A DNA stretch of 64,000 nt from Natrialba chahannaoensis JCM 10990 (GCF_000337135.1 NZ_AOIN01000046.1:111596-175595), one strand, 5' to 3'. Numbered from the stretch's first letter, positions 6,709 through 16,127 are shown. Notes: generated by a model not told the origin, from the letters alone. Made by a program: numbers and translations.

Positions 6709-8553
6709 TCAGGGGTACGGATGATACGCCCGTTCCAGTCGCGGTTCGAATCCCATCTCCTCCGGAACACGCCGGGCTCGTTCACTGAAGAACGGCTCAC
6801 CGGTAAACAGCGGCTGTGCCCCCGGAACCACAACACGAACCCCCTCGAAGCCCGCCGCAGCCACGTCTCGCGTCGTGAGCCGCGCGGCATACGGCGTCAG
6901 CCCCGAATCCTGTACGCGGTCGACGACTAACTCGAGTTGGTCGCGTCCGCTGGGCAGTGCCTTGGCCTCGCCTTCGTCTTCGTCTTCGTCCTCGCCCTCG
7001 TCCACGCCACCGTCAATCAGCCCGACACTGGCTGCAGGCACCGTCTGTTCGACATCGATAAACGAGCGCGCGGCGTCCGAGAGTGGCGCGGTGGCGTACT
7101 CGCCGATCGCACCGGACGCCGTGGCTGCCTCGTCGGGACCGATGTTCCGCAACTCCATCCAGTTCTGGAGGGCCTCCTCGAGTGCCGAGACGGCAGCGGC
7201 GCTCGCATCGAGGCCAGCGGCGGAGCCGGTAGCGAAGACGGGCCAGGCGTCAGCCGCCGAGTCGTCGCCCACGTCGTCTCGATGCACCGCAACTGCAACG
7301 ACTGGCACGTCAATGTCTTGGGTGACGAGCAGCGGTGTCACGGTAAGCCCCTCGCTTCGCGCGCGGCGCTTGAGGACATCGAACGCCGGGTCGTCGACGG
7401 AGAGCCCGAGCGGGTCGAACGTCGAGTACCACGCGAGCATCGTCGCGTCGCGCTCGATGACCTCTGTCAGGCCGGAGAGGAGCGCGTCGACGGTCGAGGA
7501 ACCGAACCCCAGTCCAGTCGTAATGCCTGGAACCAGCGACTCACCGGGCTGTGGGAACTGGACTGCGGCGGCTGGGAGATGGACCTGTTCGCCGGTCCCG
7601 AGGTTCTCGCCGGGCACCCAGCGATGCGCAACCGACGAGTCGTAGGCGGGCGCGTCGTCCGGCCGCACAAGTTCCGTCGGCACTACTGCGTCGTCGAGGT
7701 CCTCCTCGCTCGCGTGGACGAACTCGTCGTCCCGGTAAACCCCAGCGCAGTACCGTTCGAGCCCCTCACCAACGGCCTTCATCAGCGCCGCGTTCCAGTC
7801 GTCTGCCACACCCGCAGCCTGCGCTGGCGCACTCGCGTCGCTAAAGCCACGCGTCTCCGCGCTCGTCGCGAGGTAGTAGGGAACGGGGAACGATTCGATC
7901 TCGCCGATCGATTTGACGATCCCAACTCGATCGTCGATCGCCTGCTCTGCGTGCTCGACCGCCGCATCGAGTCCGAGCGCGTCGTCGTCCCACGAGAGCG
8001 TCCGGTCGCGCTCGCCCGACGCACACGCACAGCCCGGGACCGGCAGCACCCGCCGGCGGACGTGGGGCAACTCGAGTACGTGGCCGATCACGGACTGCTC
8101 GTCACCCGAGAAGATGCGGATGCACTCCCGGCCGGCGAGCGCGCCGGCGAGGCGGGCAGTGGAGCGGTCGGTGCTTGGGCGGCCGCCGGCTGTTTCGGTC
8201 GCGTTCGTGTCGGCGTCGGACTCGAGCCCGGCTGCGACACGGGTCCGAAGACAGTCGTAGCAGCCGACGCCGGGGCCGGATGCGGGGGCAAAGCCGGCGA
8301 TTGCGGCGTCCACGGTGGGGAGGGGATGGCCGCCAACGCCGCCGATTTCGACGGCGACCCAGGGCGTGTTGCCAGCGAGGGCTGCCTCGTTGGCCTGCTC
8401 GAACGTCTGTGCGCCGGCAACGTCGCTGACGACGGCGAATCTGGCGTCGTCGAGGTCTGCGGGCTCGGCGTCCTCGACGGTAATGTCGACGTCTCCGAGC
8501 GCGGCGACAAGCGCCGCGCGGACCGGGTCGTCGGCGACGACGTGTACGTGCAT
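6709..8553 (-). CDS. YcaO-domain protein fused to an E1-like N-terminal domain
   Basis: Predicted 614 residues. YcaO enzymes use ATP to activate a peptide amide, making azoline heterocycles, thioamides or related changes. The ATP/Mg motifs are all visible: GEGLERYC at about 262-269, EVIERD at about 364-369, and ALEEALQNW at about 457-465. The N-terminal 190 residues resemble the E1/ThiF-like partner domain fused to YcaO in azoline cyclodehydratases and carry probable zinc ligands CxxC (98, 101) and CxC (175, 177). The protein ends HPYP, short of the PxPxP tail of classical azoline formers. No precursor peptide, dehydrogenase or exporter gene is adjacent, so the substrate may be a housekeeping protein. 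Widely conserved alone in haloarchaea, from memory. Confidence 0.88.
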   Translation of the reverse strand: MHVHVVADDPVRAALVAALGDVDITVEDAEPADLDDARFAVVSDVAGAQTFEQANEAALAGNTPWVAVEIGGVGGHPLPTVDAAIAGFAPASGPGVGCYDCLRTRVAAGLESDADTNATETAGGRPSTDRSTARLAGALAGRECIRIFSGDEQSVIGHVLELPHVRRRVLPVPGCACASGERDRTLSWDDDALGLDAAVEHAEQAIDDRVGIVKSIGEIESFPVPYYLATSAETRGFSDASAPAQAAGVADDWNAALMKAVGEGLERYCAGVYRDDEFVHASEEDLDDAVVPTELVRPDDAPAYDSSVAHRWVPGENLGTGEQVHLPAAAVQFPQPGESLVPGITTGLGFGSSTVDALLSGLTEVIERDATMLAWYSTFDPLGLSVDDPAFDVLKRRARSEGLTVTPLLVTQDIDVPVVAVAVHRDDVGDDSAADAWPVFATGSAAGLDASAAAVSALEEALQNWMELRNIGPDEAATASGAIGEYATAPLSDAARSFIDVEQTVPAASVGLIDGGVDEGEDEDEDEGEAKALPSGRDQLELVVDRVQDSGLTPYAARLTTRDVAAAGFEGVRVVVPGAQPLFTGEPFFSERARRVPEEMGFEPRLERAYHPYP

Positions 8554-8623
8554 ACCTGAATCTCACAGGCAGCGGGCAAAAGTGTCGTGCTCGATGCCGT
8601 TTGTGAGTGGGCGCGCTGACACC

Positions 8624-9784
8624 CTACTCCGAGTCGGCGTCGCTATCCTGACGCGTCTCCGCAATGTCGATCGTCTCACCCGTCTCAGCGCCCATATCCT
8701 CCCCCTCTTTGATCGCCTGGGCCTCCTGCTCCATCGCCTCGATGTCCATCTCGGCCTCCTCGTCGATCTCGCCGATGATCTCGCTGATGTCGTCGAGACC
8801 GATCAGCTCGCGGGTCTCGTCGTCGAACGAGAGGCTCTCGAGTTGGCCGTCCTGTTGCTCGACATCGCTTCCCGAGAGGTGCTTGCCGTAGCGTCCGACC
8901 ATCGAGGAGAGTTCTTGTGGCAGGACGAACGTCGTCGACTCACCCTGGCCGATCTCGGAGAGCGTTTGCATCCCTTTGTCGATGACAGCGCGTTCGCCCA
9001 TCGATTCGGCGGAGCGAGCGCGCAGGACGGTCGAAATCGCGTCACCCTGCGCTTCGAGGATCTGGCTCTGCTTTTCACCCTGTGCACGGATGATGTTCGA
9101 CTGTTTGTCTCCCTCTGCTTTCTCGACGGCGCTGCGGCGTTCACCCTGTGCCTCAAGGATCATGGCACGGCGCTTGCGCTCTGCGGAGGTCTGTTGCTCC
9201 ATCGCGCGCTGGACATCCGGCGATGGGTTAACTTCGCGGACCTCGACGCTCTCAACGCGGATTCCCCACTCGTCGGTCGGTTCGTCGAGTTCCTGGCGAA
9301 TTCGCTCGTTGATCATTTCGCGGCGGCTGAGCGTGTCGTCCAGTTCCATATCGCCGATGACCGCCCGGAGCGTGGTCTGGGCGAGGTTCGAGACGGCGCG
9401 CTTGTAGTCGTCAACCTCGAGGAACGCGCGCGTGGCGTCCATCACCCTGATATAGATCACAGCGTCGGCCGTGACGGGTGAGTTGTCGCGGGTGATCGCC
9501 TCCTGACTCGGCACGTCGATCGTTTGCGTTCGCATGTCGAACGTGTATACCCGGGAGACGAACGGTGGAACGATGTTCAGCCCCGGTTCCAGGAGTTTGC
9601 GGTACTCGCCGAAGATCGTGAGCGCCCCTCTGTCGTAGGCGTCGACGATCTCGACCATTGACCAGACGGTGACCACGACGAGGACGAGCACGAGCGCCCC
9701 TGCCAACACCAGTGGGTCCTCGAGTTGCATCTGGAGCGGCGCGGCAGCCGTCGCGGCTTGGATTGTGTTACCGATTGACAACAT
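8624..9784 (-). CDS. SPFH/band 7 (stomatin-prohibitin-like) membrane protein
   Basis: Predicted 386 residues. One N-terminal membrane segment (residues about 28-50) is followed by the SPFH domain (about 55-235), with the family motifs EYRKLLEPGLNIVPPF and a repeated AEGDKQSNIIRAQGEKQS coiled-coil region. The C-terminal 90 residues are acidic. Proteins of this type form large membrane-associated rings and organise protease or signalling complexes. An NfeD partner often sits next to such genes but is absent here. A TATA-like element AGTTATT (minus strand, about 9813-9820) lies about 30 bases before the ATG. An inverted repeat ATGAC-TAGTG-GTCAT overlaps the start codon at 9783-9797. Confidence 0.93.
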   Translation of the reverse strand: MLSIGNTIQAATAAAPLQMQLEDPLVLAGALVLVLVVVTVWSMVEIVDAYDRGALTIFGEYRKLLEPGLNIVPPFVSRVYTFDMRTQTIDVPSQEAITRDNSPVTADAVIYIRVMDATRAFLEVDDYKRAVSNLAQTTLRAVIGDMELDDTLSRREMINERIRQELDEPTDEWGIRVESVEVREVNPSPDVQRAMEQQTSAERKRRAMILEAQGERRSAVEKAEGDKQSNIIRAQGEKQSQILEAQGDAISTVLRARSAESMGERAVIDKGMQTLSEIGQGESTTFVLPQELSSMVGRYGKHLSGSDVEQQDGQLESLSFDDETRELIGLDDISEIIGEIDEEAEMDIEAMEQEAQAIKEGEDMGAETGETIDIAETRQDSDADSE

Positions 9785-10042
9785 GACTAGTGGTCATCCT
9801 AGGGACGCTGGTTGAATAACTCTTGGCGTGGTGATGGAGCCGAATCGACGCTGTAGTCGGGAGCAGAAAGCGATGGCCGGGTATGTTGCGGTCGTCGTCA
9901 CGAAGTGGTTGGAGTGCATGCTGCAGGCGCTTCGGTGCTCGCCCGAGTCAGTGACCACGAAACGGGAAAACGAAACGGACCACCCACTCACCCACCACGG
10001 CGTGGGCGAAGACGTATCGATCAGTCGCTTCGTTATCCGAGA

Positions 10043-11269
10043 CTACGCGGACTGGTCGTCAGCTGCGTCGTCACCGTTGTCAGCGGCCGCGTCGTCTGCA
10101 GAGTCGGCGTCGGCTCCTCCGCCCTCGTCAGTTGCCAGTTCGCCGTTTGAGACCGTCACCTGCGCGTTCTGGATGACCTTCTCGCCCATCTCGTAGCCAG
10201 GCGTGTAGACGTCTGCGATCGTTCCTTCCGGCTGGTCGCTGTCGACCTGCATCATCACTTCGTGGCGCTGTGGGTCCGTCTCCGTCCCGGGTTCGGGATC
10301 GATCTCGGTCACGTTCTCGTCCTCGAGAATACGGTCGAACTCGCGCAGCGTCATCTCGACGCCGTCTCGGAGACCGTCGACGTCGTCGCTGCCCTCCTCC
10401 AGCGCGCGCTTTAGATTATCTCGGACGCCAATGAGGCGCTCAACGAGATCCTCCGTTGCACGGTCTTTGATCTGGTCCTGGCGCTTTTTCGCGCGCTTCT
10501 TGTAGTTCTGGAAGTCCGCCTGTTTGCGCTTGAGGCGGCTCTTTAGATCCTCAACCTCGTCCTCTTTCGCCGCGAGTTCTTCCTCGCGGGCGTCGAGTTC
10601 CTCCTGTAAGTCACCGATCGTCTCGGCCTGGGCCTCGACGCGCTCGGTCAGGTCCTCGAGTTCGGCGCGCTGATGCTCGACGGTACTCGAGAGTTCCCGT
10701 GCCTGGCTGACGACGGTGTCGATTGTCTGTGCGAGATCCTCATCGTATTCGGCGAGGCGGTCGACGAGTTGCTGGGCGTCAGAGGGTGGGCCCTGGTCTG
10801 AGTCGGCGTCTGGTGTGGTTTCAGACTTGGTTTCGGACTCCGGCTCAGAATCCGTCTCTGGCTCTGCTTCCTCTGGCTCTGGCGCTGGCGCTGGCTCTGT
10901 CCCGGAATCCGCTTCGTCTGCCGGGGCTGTGTCCTGTGGCGTTGCTGTGTCTGGATCCGAGTCGGCGGCTCCTGTCTCCGCATCCGCGGCCGACTCCGTC
11001 GGTTCGGATTCATCGGATGGGGCGTCGGGCTCGCCGTCTGATTCTGATTGCTGTTCAGGTTCGGGTTCAGGTTCAGGTTCAGATTCCGACTTCGATTCCG
11101 GCTCTGATTCCAACTCCGAGTCCGTCTCCGCCTCTGCATCTGCCGATTCAGTGTCGGCTTTAGCTTCCGCGACGGCCGACGCGACGTCGGCGTCAGCAGC
11201 CGTCTCGGCGGATTCGTTCTCGGACGGGACACCCTGGGCTGGCGTGTTCGTGCCCTCGTCGTCACTCAT
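10043..11269 (-). CDS. grpE: GrpE nucleotide-exchange factor with long acidic N-terminus
   Basis: Predicted 408 residues. GrpE speeds ADP release from the DnaK chaperone. The first 210 residues are an extended Ser/Glu/Asp/Pro-rich acidic region, about twice the size of a whole bacterial GrpE. The long coiled coil (about 215-300, containing FQNYKKRAKKRQDQIKDRA) and the C-terminal beta domain with ADVYTPGYEMGEKVIQNAQVTVSNG are typical. The frame is open up to 11365, but ATG 11269 (MSDDEGTN) follows a TATA-like TTTTAGTA (minus strand, 11291-11298) by about 25 bases. DnaK and DnaJ are not within this window; the gap behind grpE (9785-10042) is empty. Confidence 0.95.
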   Translation of the reverse strand: MSDDEGTNTPAQGVPSENESAETAADADVASAVAEAKADTESADAEAETDSELESEPESKSESEPEPEPEPEQQSESDGEPDAPSDESEPTESAADAETGAADSDPDTATPQDTAPADEADSGTEPAPAPEPEEAEPETDSEPESETKSETTPDADSDQGPPSDAQQLVDRLAEYDEDLAQTIDTVVSQARELSSTVEHQRAELEDLTERVEAQAETIGDLQEELDAREEELAAKEDEVEDLKSRLKRKQADFQNYKKRAKKRQDQIKDRATEDLVERLIGVRDNLKRALEEGSDDVDGLRDGVEMTLREFDRILEDENVTEIDPEPGTETDPQRHEVMMQVDSDQPEGTIADVYTPGYEMGEKVIQNAQVTVSNGELATDEGGGADADSADDAAADNGDDAADDQSA

Positions 11270-11427
11270 ATTCGGGTCAACGAACAGCGATACTAAAAGG
11301 GTTGAGGTCGCCGCCTGACTCGATAGGTTATTGCGTTGTGACTTGATGTGGCCGCCGCCGCACACGTCCGCACAGCGCTTGATCAGCCCTCGATCAGCCG
11401 CGCGAGCGGCCTCTCACCATCCAACAG

Positions 11428-11433
11428 TATATG
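11428..11433 (+). promoter_or_regulatory. TATA box of the XPB-type helicase gene
   Basis: TATATG lies 27 bases before a GTG at 11458. The upstream ATG at 11431 overlaps the box itself and so would not be transcribed. This decides the start: a leaderless transcript beginning at or near GTG 11458. Confidence 0.6.
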
Positions 11434-11457
11434 TATCTCTCTCCCCGAACACCGTCC

Positions 11458-13047
11458 GTGAGTCGGACCTCGGACACCAGGCCGATCGCACTCCAGTACG
11501 AGGACGGAACGATTCGGCTCGACGCACGCGAGAAGACGAGCATCGAGTCACTTCGAGACGCTTCAAAGCGCGCGCTCAAATCGGACCTCGAACTCGAGCA
11601 TGATCAGCGATCGGACGTCCACCGTTCGCCGGCGTTTCGGTACGCCGCGATCCGGCGGGCGCTGCGTGCAGTTTCGACTGAGCACCGTTCCGCTGCTGTC
11701 GATGTCGAGGACAATTCCGATACTGGAGTCGACGTCAACGACCAGGTACTCGACCTCCCGGAACTCCCCGCTTCCCTCCACTCGGCGTACGAACTCCGGA
11801 CGTATCAGCGGGAGGCACTCGAGTCCTGGCAGGAGACGGGCCGGTGGGCTGACATCGACCTCAAAGAGCCGACTCCTGCTGTGGAGCGCGCACCTGCCGG
11901 CGTTCTCGAACTTCCCACCGGCAGCGGCAAGACAGTCATTGCGCTGAAAGCCATCGAACGTCTCGCCGTCCCGACGCTCATTGTCGTCCCCACCATCGAC
12001 CTGCTCGAGCAGTGGCAGCGCGAACTCGAGTCCGAGTTTGACTGCGTGGTCGGTCGCTTCGGCGGCGGCGAGCAGCGCCGTGAGCCAATCACGGTCTCGA
12101 CGTACGACTCGGCATACCTGAAGGCCGATTCCGTCGGCGACCGGTTCGGGCTCGTCGTTTTCGACGAGGTCCACCACCTCGGCGGCGAGAGCTACCGCGA
12201 GATTGCCCGCCTGCTCGCTGCACCCGCCCGCCTCGGACTGACTGCGACGTTCGAACGACCGGACGACGCCCACGAGATCATCGAGAAAATCGTCGGCCCG
12301 CTCGTCCACCGCGTCGAGGTCGACGAACTGGCGGGCGACCACCTCGCAGCCTACGACGTCAAGCGACTCGAGGTGTCGCTCACGTCCGCCGAGCGCGAGG
12401 AGTACGAGACGAAGCAGGGCGTGTTCTCGGGCTACCTCGCCCGCTCGAACATCCGTATGCAAAGTGGCTCTGACTACCAGGAACTCGTCAAGCGCTCCGG
12501 GAACGATCCCGCGGCTCGCGAGGCGCTGCTCGCCCGCCAGCGCGCCCGCGAAATCGCCCGCGGCAGTGAGGCGAAACTCGACGCCCTGCAGAATATTCTT
12601 GACCGCCACCGCGAGGACCGGATCATCGTCTTCACCGCGTCCAATGATCTCGCGTACGACGTGAGCGAGCGCTTCCTGATCCCCACGATCACCCACCAGA
12701 CCGGGGCCGCCGAGCGCCGATCGCTACTCGAGTCCTTCCGGGACGGAACCTACGCACGCATCGCGACCTCGAACGTCCTCGACGAAGGCGTCGACGTCCC
12801 CGACGCCAACGTCGCGGTCGTCCTTTCGGGCAGCGGTAGCGAACGTGAGTTTACTCAACGACTCGGGCGGATTTTGCGGCCGAAAACTGGTGATGCAGGA
12901 GGTTCTGGTAGCACTGACAGCGGACTGGACTCGAGTACGGACCAGTCGCCGGACGAAATTTCGGCGACCCGCGCCGGCCGCGCGATTCTCTATGAGGTCG
13001 TCAGTGCGAACACAGCAGAGGAGAACGCCGCTGATCGCCGATACTGA
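11458..13047 (+). CDS. XPB/Rad25-type superfamily 2 DNA helicase
   Basis: Predicted 529 residues. ATP-dependent DNA opening or translocation, proposed role in nucleotide excision repair with the nuclease Bax1. An N-terminal damage-recognition-like region (1-110) precedes the helicase core. Motifs: Walker A PTGSGKT (about 153-159), DEVHH (about 236-240), LTAT, then the second RecA domain with ITHQTG and QRLGRILRP. The insertion between the two cores (about 300-400) corresponds to the thumb region of archaeal XPB. The GTG start is chosen from the TATA position. Its partner Bax1 is encoded 1.5 kb downstream on the same strand, separated by two genes on the other strand. Confidence 0.92.
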   Translation: MSRTSDTRPIALQYEDGTIRLDAREKTSIESLRDASKRALKSDLELEHDQRSDVHRSPAFRYAAIRRALRAVSTEHRSAAVDVEDNSDTGVDVNDQVLDLPELPASLHSAYELRTYQREALESWQETGRWADIDLKEPTPAVERAPAGVLELPTGSGKTVIALKAIERLAVPTLIVVPTIDLLEQWQRELESEFDCVVGRFGGGEQRREPITVSTYDSAYLKADSVGDRFGLVVFDEVHHLGGESYREIARLLAAPARLGLTATFERPDDAHEIIEKIVGPLVHRVEVDELAGDHLAAYDVKRLEVSLTSAEREEYETKQGVFSGYLARSNIRMQSGSDYQELVKRSGNDPAAREALLARQRAREIARGSEAKLDALQNILDRHREDRIIVFTASNDLAYDVSERFLIPTITHQTGAAERRSLLESFRDGTYARIATSNVLDEGVDVPDANVAVVLSGSGSEREFTQRLGRILRPKTGDAGGSGSTDSGLDSSTDQSPDEISATRAGRAILYEVVSANTAEENAADRRY

Positions 13048-13058
13048 CGATGGTTCCG

Positions 13059-13331
13059 TTATCCCGTTTTAACGAACGTCGCGGTGGCGTCCTGTTCGAT
13101 CGTGATACGGTAGGATTTGTAACTGAAATCGACTGCCATCTGTGCTTCCGGTGACGGGGGCTGTGAGAAGAGGTTGTCGAGCATGCCATCCACGCAGTCG
13201 TACATCGGTGGGAGGCGCGTGGGTTCGGTGTTCTCGAGTTCAGCGACGATTTCTGCGATCTGGACCGCTGGATTGTCGCGACTTTCGTCCAGCGTTCGGC
13301 GGATGATTTCTCTCTCGGCTCGGTCTGTCAT
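13059..13331 (-). CDS. HalOD1 domain protein
   Basis: Predicted 90 residues, almost entirely a halobacterial output domain 1 (HalOD1): ...LENTEPTRLPPMYDCVDG...FSYKSYRITIE. The domain is usually the output module of haloarchaeal sensor or response-regulator proteins and also occurs alone, as here. Function is unknown, presumably regulatory. The open frame extends to 13586, but ATG 13331 (MTDRAERE) begins the recognisable family sequence. The gene is convergent with the XPB gene, 11 bases apart, and lies between XPB and Bax1. Confidence 0.82.
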   Translation of the reverse strand: MTDRAEREIIRRTLDESRDNPAVQIAEIVAELENTEPTRLPPMYDCVDGMLDNLFSQPPSPEAQMAVDFSYKSYRITIEQDATATFVKTG

Positions 13332-13598
13332 CGTGACATGGGCTGATGTGAACGTGGTGTATAGGTATTGGTCGGATACACGCCAGATTCGCCCGATTAC
13401 TGAACGGTCGGCGTATCGTCGTACACAGTCGTCGTTTATCGTCAGAACGGACAGGGTGGCACGGACCCCACCGATGACTGGGTGGGGCGGGTCGATGACT
13501 GGGGGAGTGGTCGTCCTGAGGTCGGAGAGTCCTGGGGCCTTGCAGCCCTGAATCCTGGAACCCGCCACCCTGAGCCTCCGAAGCACCGGACTATCCAG

Positions 13599-14486
13599 TT
13601 ACGCTGTCGTCACCTCAGCCCGCTCCTCGACCGTCACCGACCCCGTCAGCTGGGAATGCGGGTACGGCATGTCGACGCCTTCTGCATCGAGACGCTTCTT
13701 TCCAGCCTCGATGTATGCCGTTCGTGCGGCGGCAGGGCGGTGTTCTGCGGTGTCGATCCAAAACCGGCCAGTGAGAACGACCGCAGAGTCTCCAAGGTCG
13801 GTGACGGCGACCGACGGCTTGGGCTCTTCGAGTGCCCCCGGCACCTGTTCGGCTTCCTCGATGAGTGCTGCCCTCGCCTGGTCGATGTCGTCGTCGTAGC
13901 CGATGCCGAAGTCGTAGGACACCCTGAGCAGCCCGTTTCTGGATGGGTTGACGACGACCGAGTCGGCGAGTTCGGAGTTCGGCACAGTAACTAGCTCGTT
14001 GTCGTACGTCTCGAGCCGGGTCACCCGGAGCTGGATGTCACGGACAACGCCCTGATTGTCGTCCCACTCCACGATGTCACCGATCGTGAACGGCTCGTCC
14101 TTGACGATGAAGATCCCGGCAACGAAGTTGGCGATGAGGTCCTGTGCGGCGAAGCCGACTGCCAATACGACGGCACCGCCGAGCGCGGACAGCGCCACGA
14201 GAATCGTGCCGAAGCCGGCGACCGTTGCTGCGATTGCGACCGACCCGAGCAGGATGAGCGCGGTGACGATACTTCGGGCGAGCGAGATCAGCCCCTCGTT
14301 GAACCCCTGTCTCTCGAGTGACCGCTCGGTGAGACTGAGCAAGAGTGCCTTTCCGACCCAGTAGAGCACCACGAACGAGACGATGAATATCGCGGCAGTC
14401 GTCACTACGTCAATGATCGCCGGCGCGTACTCGTCGACCGACGGCACACTGTTCACCGAACCGACTGGCAGCTGCTGTGCTATCAC
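13599..14486 (-). CDS. mscS: Small-conductance mechanosensitive channel (MscS family)
   Basis: Predicted 295 residues. Opens on membrane tension to release solutes after hypo-osmotic shock. Three N-terminal membrane helices (about 25-130) end in the pore helix region LGGAVVLAVGFAAQDLIANFVAGIFI, whose Gly/Ala-rich face is the family hallmark. The beta domain with GDIVEWDDNQGVVRDIQLRVT and the C-terminal alpha/beta domain follow. The frame is open to GTG 14507, but a TATA-like CTTTTAG (minus strand, 14508-14514) would place transcription start at about 14484, favouring GTG 14486. Sits between the XPB and Bax1 genes, on the opposite strand. Confidence 0.93.
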   Translation of the reverse strand: MIAQQLPVGSVNSVPSVDEYAPAIIDVVTTAAIFIVSFVVLYWVGKALLLSLTERSLERQGFNEGLISLARSIVTALILLGSVAIAATVAGFGTILVALSALGGAVVLAVGFAAQDLIANFVAGIFIVKDEPFTIGDIVEWDDNQGVVRDIQLRVTRLETYDNELVTVPNSELADSVVVNPSRNGLLRVSYDFGIGYDDDIDQARAALIEEAEQVPGALEEPKPSVAVTDLGDSAVVLTGRFWIDTAEHRPAAARTAYIEAGKKRLDAEGVDMPYPHSQLTGSVTVEERAEVTTA

Positions 14487-14594
14487 GTTTCGCCAATGGA
14501 AGGTCACCTAAAAGACTCTTTTTGAGCCGACGAAACACGATGGACCGGTCGCGTGACTTTTGCCCCCGTCGCTCCCAGTACCGAATAGCCAGAA

Positions 14595-16127
14595 ATGCTG
14601 ACGAAGGACCTGCTGCGCGTCTCCCGTGCCGGCGGTGGCTTCCACCCACAGTTCGCCGCGCGCGAGCACCGCCCGCTCGCTGCCCGCGTCATCGGTACCT
14701 ACCAGGGACACGTCGGCCAGCAGCGCGGTGACCTCGAGGACGCCCTCACCGACCTCGAACGGGACGCGGACGACTTCAAACTCGTTCGTGGCCTCTCAGC
14801 ACTGCTCGAGCGCGAATCTACCTTCGAAACCGACGCCGAAATCGACCCAGAACGCGCTCGCCGCGCCGTATTCGAGGCCGCAGACGCCGTCGGTGTCGTG
14901 ACCGACGACGAGCGCGCCATGGCGCTCATTCGGGCCGGCGAATCGCTCGGCGTGTCGGCGGACGCACTCGACTCCAGCCTCTACGCAGACCTCGACGAGC
15001 GTCAGGTCCTCACCGAGGTCGCCTCGCGCTGGGACCCCGACAACCTGCTCGCGCAGTACAACCTCTCGCTGGCTCAGACTGCGCTGTTCGACGCGACCGA
15101 ACTGCGAGTTCGTTCAAGCGATCCGAAAGCGCTCGTCTCGGCGATCAAACGACTGCGATTGATGTACGACATACGGAACCCGGACGCGGCGGCCGGCGCG
15201 ACCGCCAGTCTCGCGAGCGACCGCGAGATCGTCGTCACCGGACCGACACACCTCTTCCGGGCGACGCGACGGTATGGCACCCGCTTTGCGCGCCTCCTGC
15301 GGACGGTCGCGAGCGCCGAGGCCTGGCACCTCGAGGCGACCATCGACGACCGCGCCAGTGAGCGGACGCTCTCGCTCTCCCACGACGACCCGGTCACGGT
15401 CCCCGACGCCGCGCCGGTGGCCGAGGTGACCTTCGACAGCGGCGTCGAATCCGACTTCGCCGCCCGCTTCACACAACTCGATCTCGACTGGAATCTCGTG
15501 CGCGAACCCGAACCGCTCACAACGGGCACGCGGGTGATGATTCCCGACTTCGCGTTCGAATACGCTCACGGAGAGTACCGGCTCTACTTCGAAATCATGG
15601 GCTTCTGGACACCCGAGTACGTGGAGAAAAAACTCGAGCAACTCGAGTCCCTCGAAGACGTCGACCTCCTCGTCGCAGTCGACGACTCGCTCGGCGTCGG
15701 TGAGGCGATCGAGACGCGAGACCACCGCGCAATTCCCTACACCAACACCGTCCGGGTCAAAGCCGTCGTCGACGTGCTCCGAGAGTACGAGGCCGACCTG
15801 ATTGCGGAGAGCGCAGCCGAGTTGCCGGCCGAACTCGCGCCCGACGACGATGTCGTGACACTCGAGACACTCGCGTCTCGCCACGGGGTGAGCACGGATG
15901 CTCTCGCAGAGACGACGTTTCCCGAGCACGACCGCATCGGACGCACGCTGGTTCGACCGCGGGTACTCGAGTCCGTCGGTGACGAAATCGAGGCCGGAAT
16001 GGCGCTTCAGGATGCTGAATCGGTGCTGGGGGAGTACGACCTGACGGATGCGAGTGCCGTGTTGTCTGCACTCGGCTACCGCGTGGAGTGGGAGGGACTG
16101 AGCGGTGGAACGGTCGTCGAGCGTTGA
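14595..16127 (+). CDS. Bax1-type nuclease (DUF790), XPB partner
   Basis: Predicted 510 residues. DUF790 proteins (Bax1, binds archaeal XPB) form a helicase-nuclease pair with XPB and cut DNA at the bubble. The conserved N-terminal DUF790 region starts MLTKDLLRVSR and includes YNLSLAQT. The nuclease signature is visible at about 315-345: IPDFAFEY, then FEIMGFWT and KK, a PD-(D/E)xK-like arrangement. The C-terminal 130 residues contain a helical domain with homology only to its own family. The neighbouring XPB gene on the same strand fits this role, but the two are not adjacent. Confidence 0.93.
   Translation: MLTKDLLRVSRAGGGFHPQFAAREHRPLAARVIGTYQGHVGQQRGDLEDALTDLERDADDFKLVRGLSALLERESTFETDAEIDPERARRAVFEAADAVGVVTDDERAMALIRAGESLGVSADALDSSLYADLDERQVLTEVASRWDPDNLLAQYNLSLAQTALFDATELRVRSSDPKALVSAIKRLRLMYDIRNPDAAAGATASLASDREIVVTGPTHLFRATRRYGTRFARLLRTVASAEAWHLEATIDDRASERTLSLSHDDPVTVPDAAPVAEVTFDSGVESDFAARFTQLDLDWNLVREPEPLTTGTRVMIPDFAFEYAHGEYRLYFEIMGFWTPEYVEKKLEQLESLEDVDLLVAVDDSLGVGEAIETRDHRAIPYTNTVRVKAVVDVLREYEADLIAESAAELPAELAPDDDVVTLETLASRHGVSTDALAETTFPEHDRIGRTLVRPRVLESVGDEIEAGMALQDAESVLGEYDLTDASAVLSALGYRVEWEGLSGGTVVER

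Noticed and set aside
7000..9500. Long plus-strand frames opposite the YcaO and SPFH genes
   Set aside because: Antisense frames in GC-rich DNA; their composition is Arg/Val/Gly-rich without family motifs, while the minus-strand proteins have clear ones.
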